Source: Bacillota bacterium (GTDB lineage: Bacteria; Bacillota; Sulfobacillia; JAJZIM01; JAJZBP01). Taken from it: DNA of 18,228 nt. Both the position numbers and the translations under genes were made by a program. The stretch is taken from the NCBI GenBank assembly GCA_021798855.1, contig JAJZBP010000015.1:1-18228 (forward strand), given 5' to 3'. Shown here in pieces: positions 14,233 through 18,228 of the stretch. The notes below the pieces were generated by a model. The model was not told the DNA's origin, made no database searches, and saw only the letters and a program-made list of their open reading frames with translations. Position 1 is the first letter of the stretch; each line of letters starts with the position of its first letter.

Positions 14233-15381
14233 GTGAACTTGCGCCGCCACATCGTGGCCCTGGCCGCGGAAATCGGCCCGCGGCCGGCGGCCTCCGCCGC
14301 GGAAGCGGCGGCCGCCGCCTACGTGGTCCGGCGGTTGGCGGAAAGCGGCCTGGCTGCCCGAGAGGAGCGATTCCGCTCGGTGGCCACTTTTTCCTGGTCC
14401 CAGGTGGCGATTTACGCCGGGGCGGTGCTGGCTTTCACCTTGAGTTGGGTGGTCCCCTGGAGCGGACCGGTCCTGGGATCGGTGATCTTCTTGATGTTCG
14501 TCGGGGAAATCGACACCACCCGCCCGGTGGTTTCAGATCTGTTGGCCAAAGGCGAGAGCCGCAACGTCCTTGGCTGCGTGGCGCCCCGGAGGGAGCGGGC
14601 CGGTTTGGTCGTCGTCTCGGCCCACCTGGACTCCGCCCGTTCCGCCGCCGCCTTTGCTCCCGCCCGGGTGGGTCTTTTCCGGGCCACCTTCCTGGGGGCG
14701 GCTTTCTCCCTGCTGTTTCTGCCGGTGGTCGCCGGCGCCGCCCTCATCGTGCCGGCGGCGCGGCTTTTGGGCCTGCCCTTCGCCCTTTATTTGCTGGTGG
14801 CGATCTTTTTGCTCCTGCAGCGGGAACTGGCCTACCGGGTGGTGCCGGGGGCCAACGACAACGCCTCGGGGGTGGCCGTCCTGCTGGGCGTGGGCGAGGA
14901 ACTGGCCCGAAATCCCCTGGAAAAACTGGAGGTGTGGCTCCTGGCCACCGGGAGCGAGGAAGCCGGACTGGTGGGGATGCTCCACTTTAGGCGCGACCAC
15001 GCCCGTGAACTCGACGGCGCTTGTTTCATCAACCTGGACAACCTGGGTCGGGGGGAACTGTGCTGGACCACGGCCGAGGGGATGCTCTTTCCCCGCCCGA
15101 CCGGCGAACGGTTGCGCCGGGCGGCGGCGGCCGCCGCCGGCGAGTTGGGCATCGCGGCGCGGGGAAGGCCCTACCTGACCATGTCCACCGACGCCCAGGT
15201 GCCCCTGGCCGCCGGGAGCGAGGAAGCGATGAGCCTGATCGCCCTGGATCCGCGGGGCATCCCCCCCGACTGGCACTGGGAGACCGACGTGCCGGAGCGG
15301 GTGGACGACCGGAATTTGGAAGACGCCCGCCGGCTGGCCATGGGCATCCTGCGGCGGCTCGACCGCGATCCGAACAGGTGA
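14233..15381 (+). CDS. Membrane-anchored M28-family metallopeptidase
   Basis: A 382-residue protein with the M28 (aminopeptidase Y/S type) zinc site in order: HLD (His131, Asp133), GANDNASG (Asp209), GSEEAG (Glu242-Glu243), NLDNLG (Asp269) and DWHWETD (His348). Two hydrophobic blocks are inserted: about residues 57-90 (QVAIYAGAVLAFTLSW onward) before the His, and about 148-195 (LFRATFLGAAFSLLFLPVVA onward) between the first and second ligands. This makes it an integral membrane enzyme of about four helices. The start is uncertain: GTG 14233 has GGAG six bases upstream; GTG 14221 follows AGGAGG by only two bases. It diverges from the methyltransferase. It probably cleaves N-terminal residues of peptides; the substrate is unknown. 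Confidence 0.82.
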   Translation: MNLRRHIVALAAEIGPRPAASAAEAAAAAYVVRRLAESGLAAREERFRSVATFSWSQVAIYAGAVLAFTLSWVVPWSGPVLGSVIFLMFVGEIDTTRPVVSDLLAKGESRNVLGCVAPRRERAGLVVVSAHLDSARSAAAFAPARVGLFRATFLGAAFSLLFLPVVAGAALIVPAARLLGLPFALYLLVAIFLLLQRELAYRVVPGANDNASGVAVLLGVGEELARNPLEKLEVWLLATGSEEAGLVGMLHFRRDHARELDGACFINLDNLGRGELCWTTAEGMLFPRPTGERLRRAAAAAAGELGIAARGRPYLTMSTDAQVPLAAGSEEAMSLIALDPRGIPPDWHWETDVPERVDDRNLEDARRLAMGILRRLDRDPNR

Positions 15382-15439
15382 AAAGGCCACACTTGGGTAA
15401 ACCAGCCGTAACGCCAACGCAAAGGAGCATGATCGACCA

Positions 15440-15862
15440 GTGACTCCGGAAGAAACCAGCAAGTATATGGAAGAAAAGATGGGCTTCGTTCCCCGGATGT
15501 TCAACGTCATCAACCAGGTTTCCGACCAGCCCGGCAAGACCTTTGCCGATTTTTTACGCCTCGATCTTTGCCGACGGCGCCCTGTCCAAAAAAACGAAGG
15601 AATTGATGTTCACCGTCATCTCCGTCTCCTGGAGGTCGCCGCGTTGCCTGGTGCACGTGGTGCCGGCCCTCAAGGCCGGAGCGACCACGGGGGAGATCTT
15701 CGAAGCCGTGGCCGTGGGAATGCCCGGGCCGCCGGGTTCGTCCCCGGCGGCCCGGGCATTCCCTACGCCTTCGAGTACGCGGCCAAAGTGCTGGAGGTGG
15801 CGAGCAAGTACACCAAGGGAGAACCTTGGGAATACATGTCCCCGCCGGAGTTCCGCGGTTAG
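15440..15862 (+). pseudogene. Carboxymuconolactone decarboxylase/AhpD-like gene with two compensating frameshifts
   Basis: The ends are clearly of the family: GFVPRMFNVINQVSDQPGKT at the start and PYAFEYAAKVLEVASKYTKG near the end. The middle of the frame is nonsense, but the +1 frame there reads ASIFADGALSKKTKELMFTV and SPRCLVHVVPALKAGATTGE, the family core. One extra T in the six-T run at 15550-15555 and one missing base near 15721-15726 explain this. The single open frame survives, so a 140-residue protein with about 57 scrambled residues could still be made. Even in the corrected frame the usual CxxC is SxxC. The GTG start overlaps a 4-codon frame (ATG 15430). Either a decaying gene or two sequence errors. 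Confidence 0.75.
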
Positions 15863-15896
15863 AAGCGCCGACCGGCCACCGTTCCTCGCCGCCGCC

Positions 15897-15954
15897 GAGG
15901 CCGCCTTCCCTGCAGCGAGGCCACCTTCCTCAGGTAAGGCGGCCTCTTTTTTTT
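15897..15954 (+). terminator. Strong intrinsic terminator
   Basis: GAGGCCGCCTT (15897-15907) and AAGGCGGCCTC (15936-15946) form a perfect 11-bp stem with a 28-base loop, followed at once by eight Ts (15947-15954). It ends the M28/CMD transcription unit and isolates uvrA from it. Confidence 0.9.
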
Positions 15955-15992
15955 ATCCGGCGCAGGTGACTTGTCCGGGTAGAGTCCCTTGG

Positions 15993-16246
15993 TCTAAAAG
16001 GAAGGGTTTGCCTTCGTGCATACGCCCGTCGCCTGGAGCGTGGCGCAGGCGGCTTTGCCGCCGAGGACCGTCGGCGAGGGCAAGGAACAGACCTTCAGCA
16101 AACGTGGAGTGAAGCTCCGGGATTCTATTCGCTTCGCGAAGGAAAGAAGAGGACCACTCCGCTTCACTCTCCACCGACCGCCTTCGCGGTCGTACTAAAC
16201 CCTTTGACGCCCAGTTCGCCGCCGGGGGCGGCTCCCGTGCTATAAT
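15993..16246 (+). ncRNA. Structured uvrA leader element, expanded copy of the uvrB leader
   Basis: This copy of the uvrB leader element is 254 bp because two loops are enlarged. P1: AAGGGTTT (16002-16009) with AAACCCTT (16197-16204). P2: GCCC-g-TCGCC (16024-16033) with GGCGAGGGC (16073-16081). P3: GCCGCC (16218-16223) with GGCGGC (16227-16232). The P2 loop gains a 39-base arm with its own GGCGGC/GCCGCC hairpin (16048-16062). About 108 bases between P2 and the 3' side of P1 hold a long hairpin (16104-16115 with 16161-16174) and a perfect CGACCGC/GCGGTCG hairpin (16175-16192). A weak promoter (TTGTCC 15971, 16 bases, TCTAAA) precedes it. An alternative is a DNA regulatory repeat upstream of the extended -10 at 16238. 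Confidence 0.55.
16238..16246 (+). promoter_or_regulatory. Candidate uvrA promoter, extended -10
   Basis: TGCTATAAT is a perfect extended -10 at the 3' end of the leader element. It would start RNA near 16253, giving a 35-base leader with the ribosome binding site. The uvrB copy has TGCTATAAA at the same place, but there the ribosome binding site follows immediately, so it cannot serve as the promoter of that gene. The match may therefore be part of the conserved element rather than a promoter. Confidence 0.4.
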
Positions 16247-16287
16247 GCAAGGACACCCGACGCTAACCTTTAGAGGAGCTGAACGGC

Positions 16288-18228
16288 CTGGCTTCGGACA
16301 AGCTCATTATCCGCGGGGCGCGGCAACACAATTTAAAAAACATCGACCTGGACCTGCCCCGGAACAAACTGGTGGTTTTCACCGGGATTTCGGGGAGCGG
16401 TAAGTCCTCCCTGGCCTTCGACACCATCTACGCCGAGGGACAGCGCCGCTACGTGGAGTCCCTCTCCGCCTACGCCCGGCAGTTTCTCGGACAGATGGAC
16501 AAGCCCGACGTGGACTACATCGACGGCCTCTCCCCGGCCATTTCCATCGACCAGAAGGCGACGTCCCGCAACCCGCGCTCGACGGTGGGGACGGTGACCG
16601 AGGTTTACGACTACCTGCGCCTGCTCTACGCGCGGGCCGGACGGCCCCACTGCCCGCGTTGCGGTTCTCCCGTCACCGCCATGGAGATCTCCCAGATGGT
16701 GGACGCGTGCCTCGCCCATCCCGAGGGGACCAGGCTTTTCGTCTTGGCCCCCCTGGTGCGGGGGCGCAAGGGGGAGCACGAGAAGGTCCTGGCCGACCTG
16801 CGCAAGGCCGGCTACGTGCGGGCGCGGGTGGACGGGGAGTTTCGGGAACTGGACGAGGCGCCGCCGCGCTTGGCCAAGACGAGGGCTCACACCGTCGAGG
16901 CCGTGGTGGACCGCCTGGCCGTCCGGCCCGACGCGGCTTCCCGCCTGGCCGAGTCCCTGGAGGCGGCGGCCAACCTCGCCGGCGGGCTGGTGACGGTCCG
17001 GGCCGAGGGGAGCGAGCCGGCGGAAACCGTCTTCTCCCGCCACCTGGGCTGCCCCGACTGCGGCACGTCCCTGGAAGAACTGGCTCCCAGGATGTTCTCC
17101 TTCAACAGCCCCTACGGAGCCTGCCCGTCCTGCGTGGGCCTCGGAACCATCCGCGAGTTCGACCCGGACCGCTTCCTGAACGGGGCTCTCACCCTGCGGG
17201 GCGGCGCGGTGCGCCCTTGGGACCGGGGGCACTATTACCCCCAACTGTTGCGGGCGGTGGCGGCCCATTTCGGCCTGCCCCTGGACGTGCCCCTGAAGAA
17301 CCTGGATTCCGCGCACCTGGAGCTGCTCCTGCGGGGTTCCCGGGAGCCCTTTCTCTTCCGCTACCGCAGTCCCTACGGCCGAAAAAAAGAAGAACAGGTG
17401 GTCTTCGGCGGGGTGATCGCCCACCTGGAGCGGCGGTACAAGGAATGCGCCTCCGACGCGGAAAGGTCGGAGTTGGAGGAATACACGGAACTGAGGGAAT
17501 GTCCGGTTTGCGGCGGGGCGCGGCTGAAACCGGAGAGCCTGGCGGTCACGGTGGGGGACAGGTCGATCGCCCAGGTCGCCGGCCTCTCCGTGGAAAAGGC
17601 CCTGGCCTTCTTCCGGGCCTTGCCGGATTCGCTGTCCCCCAGGGAACTGCTGATCGCCCAGGCCGTCCTGAAGGAGATCGGCGAGCGGCTCGGTTTCCTG
17701 GCCGACGTGGGCCTCGGGTACCTGACCCTGGACCGGGCGGCGGCGACCCTGGCCGGAGGGGAGGCCCAGCGCATCCGCCTGGCCACCCAGATCGGATCGG
17801 GCCTGACGGGGGTGCTCTACGTGCTGGACGAGCCGAGCATCGGCCTCCACCCCAGGGACAACGACCGGCTCCTGGCCACCCTGACCCGCCTGCGGGAACT
17901 GGGCAACACCGTGATCGTGGTGGAGCACGACGAGGAGACCATCCGTCTGGCCGACTACCTGGTGGACATCGGGCCGGGGGCGGGAGCGGAGGGCGGACGG
18001 GTGGTGGCCGCCGGGACGGTGGGCGAGGTGATGCAAAACCCTCTTTCCCTCACCGGGCGCTACCTTAGGGGTGAACTGGTCATCCCGGTTCCCCAGCGCC
18101 GCCAGGCGCCCCCAACGGAAAAATGGCTGGAAATCCGGGGCGCGGCGGAGCACAACCTGCAGGGCATCGACGTGCGGATTCCGCTGGGGCTTTTCACGGC
18201 GGTGACCGGGGTTTCGGGGTCGGGGAAG
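16288..18228 (+). CDS. uvrA: Excinuclease ABC subunit A (partial, C-terminus outside the window)
   Basis: UvrA is the dimeric ABC-type damage sensor that loads UvrB. The first 647 residues are present, of about 940 expected. Seen: RGARQHNLKNIDLDLPR; Walker A GISGSGKS (33-40); a four-Cys zinc module with CPRC (122-125) and CPDC (255-258); the signature LAGGEAQRIRLA (from 488), where the usual Ser is Ala489; Walker B VLDEPSIGLHPRD (Asp514, Glu515); and the second Walker A GVSGSGK at the window edge. No ATG, GTG or TTG exists between the in-frame stop at 16264 and the conserved start; CTG 16288 is the likely initiator, nine bases after AGAGGAG (16272-16278), with CTG 16279 an alternative. Confidence 0.96.
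   Translation, partial: MASDKLIIRGARQHNLKNIDLDLPRNKLVVFTGISGSGKSSLAFDTIYAEGQRRYVESLSAYARQFLGQMDKPDVDYIDGLSPAISIDQKATSRNPRSTVGTVTEVYDYLRLLYARAGRPHCPRCGSPVTAMEISQMVDACLAHPEGTRLFVLAPLVRGRKGEHEKVLADLRKAGYVRARVDGEFRELDEAPPRLAKTRAHTVEAVVDRLAVRPDAASRLAESLEAAANLAGGLVTVRAEGSEPAETVFSRHLGCPDCGTSLEELAPRMFSFNSPYGACPSCVGLGTIREFDPDRFLNGALTLRGGAVRPWDRGHYYPQLLRAVAAHFGLPLDVPLKNLDSAHLELLLRGSREPFLFRYRSPYGRKKEEQVVFGGVIAHLERRYKECASDAERSELEEYTELRECPVCGGARLKPESLAVTVGDRSIAQVAGLSVEKALAFFRALPDSLSPRELLIAQAVLKEIGERLGFLADVGLGYLTLDRAAATLAGGEAQRIRLATQIGSGLTGVLYVLDEPSIGLHPRDNDRLLATLTRLRELGNTVIVVEHDEETIRLADYLVDIGPGAGAEGGRVVAAGTVGEVMQNPLSLTGRYLRGELVIPVPQRRQAPPTEKWLEIRGAAEHNLQGIDVRIPLGLFTAVTGVSGSGK

Noticed and set aside
15546..15560. 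Programmed -1 frameshift at T-TTT-TTA
   Set aside because: The heptamer is a canonical -1 slippery site and in the right phase, but the conserved core lies in the +1 frame, so a -1 shift would not restore it.
16333..18153. A 606-codon open frame on the minus strand inside uvrA
   Set aside because: Same shadow effect; uvrA motifs run through the whole stretch in the correct frame.
1..18228. tRNA, rRNA or CRISPR array
   Set aside because: No cloverleaf, rRNA-like stretch or regularly spaced repeats were noticed on either strand.

Overview
The window is GC-rich chromosomal DNA, probably from a motile, high-GC member of the Bacillota. The hints are strong AGGAGG-type ribosome binding sites, frequent TTG/GTG starts, a cheW-cheA-cheC-cheD order with a cheC phosphatase and cheD deamidase, a YkuS (UPF0180) family gene, and a -10 element matching the Bacillus motility sigma-D consensus. 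The assignment is an inference; there is no rRNA or tRNA here to test it.

Layout. 1-4006 (minus strand): the chemotaxis operon cheW-cheA-cheC-cheD, plus the first nine codons of a response regulator, probably cheB. 4098-4604 (minus): a DinB-like protein. 4795-5031 (plus): a YkuS-family protein. 5247-7223 (plus): uvrB. 7276-8226: an orphan ribbon-helix-helix regulator under a 38-bp palindrome, and a vapBC toxin-antitoxin pair. 8264-8533: a decayed GNAT acetyltransferase. 8613-11992 (minus): a KS-alpha/KS-beta (chain-length-factor-like) pair followed by a tandem universal stress protein. 12095-12542: a non-coding IS200/IS605-type element. 12550-14082 (minus): a methyltransferase with an unrecognised N-terminal half. 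14233-15381 (plus): a membrane-anchored M28 peptidase. 15440-15862 (plus): a frameshifted carboxymuconolactone decarboxylase-like gene with a strong terminator. 16288 to the end (plus): uvrA, cut by the window edge after 647 codons.

Three signals stand out. (1) uvrB and uvrA, although about 9 kb apart, are preceded by copies of the same element. Its stems are kept by paired base changes and its loops differ greatly in size, which looks like an undescribed structured leader RNA (or DNA element) linking the two repair genes. (2) The 443-bp IS605-like element has matching left- and right-end hairpins, a TTGAT motif at its left edge, its own promoter and a highly structured RNA region ending in a TnpB-guide-RNA-like right end, but no tnpA or tnpB. 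It is a candidate orphan omega RNA. (3) The solitary RHH gene appears to be transcribed without a leader from a promoter buried in a 38-bp near-perfect palindrome.

How the genes work together. The che genes form one signalling operon. UvrA and UvrB are partners in nucleotide excision repair. Everything between them looks like accessory cargo: toxin-antitoxin, gene remnants, a small polyketide/fatty-acid-like ketosynthase cassette without a visible carrier protein, and a mobile element.
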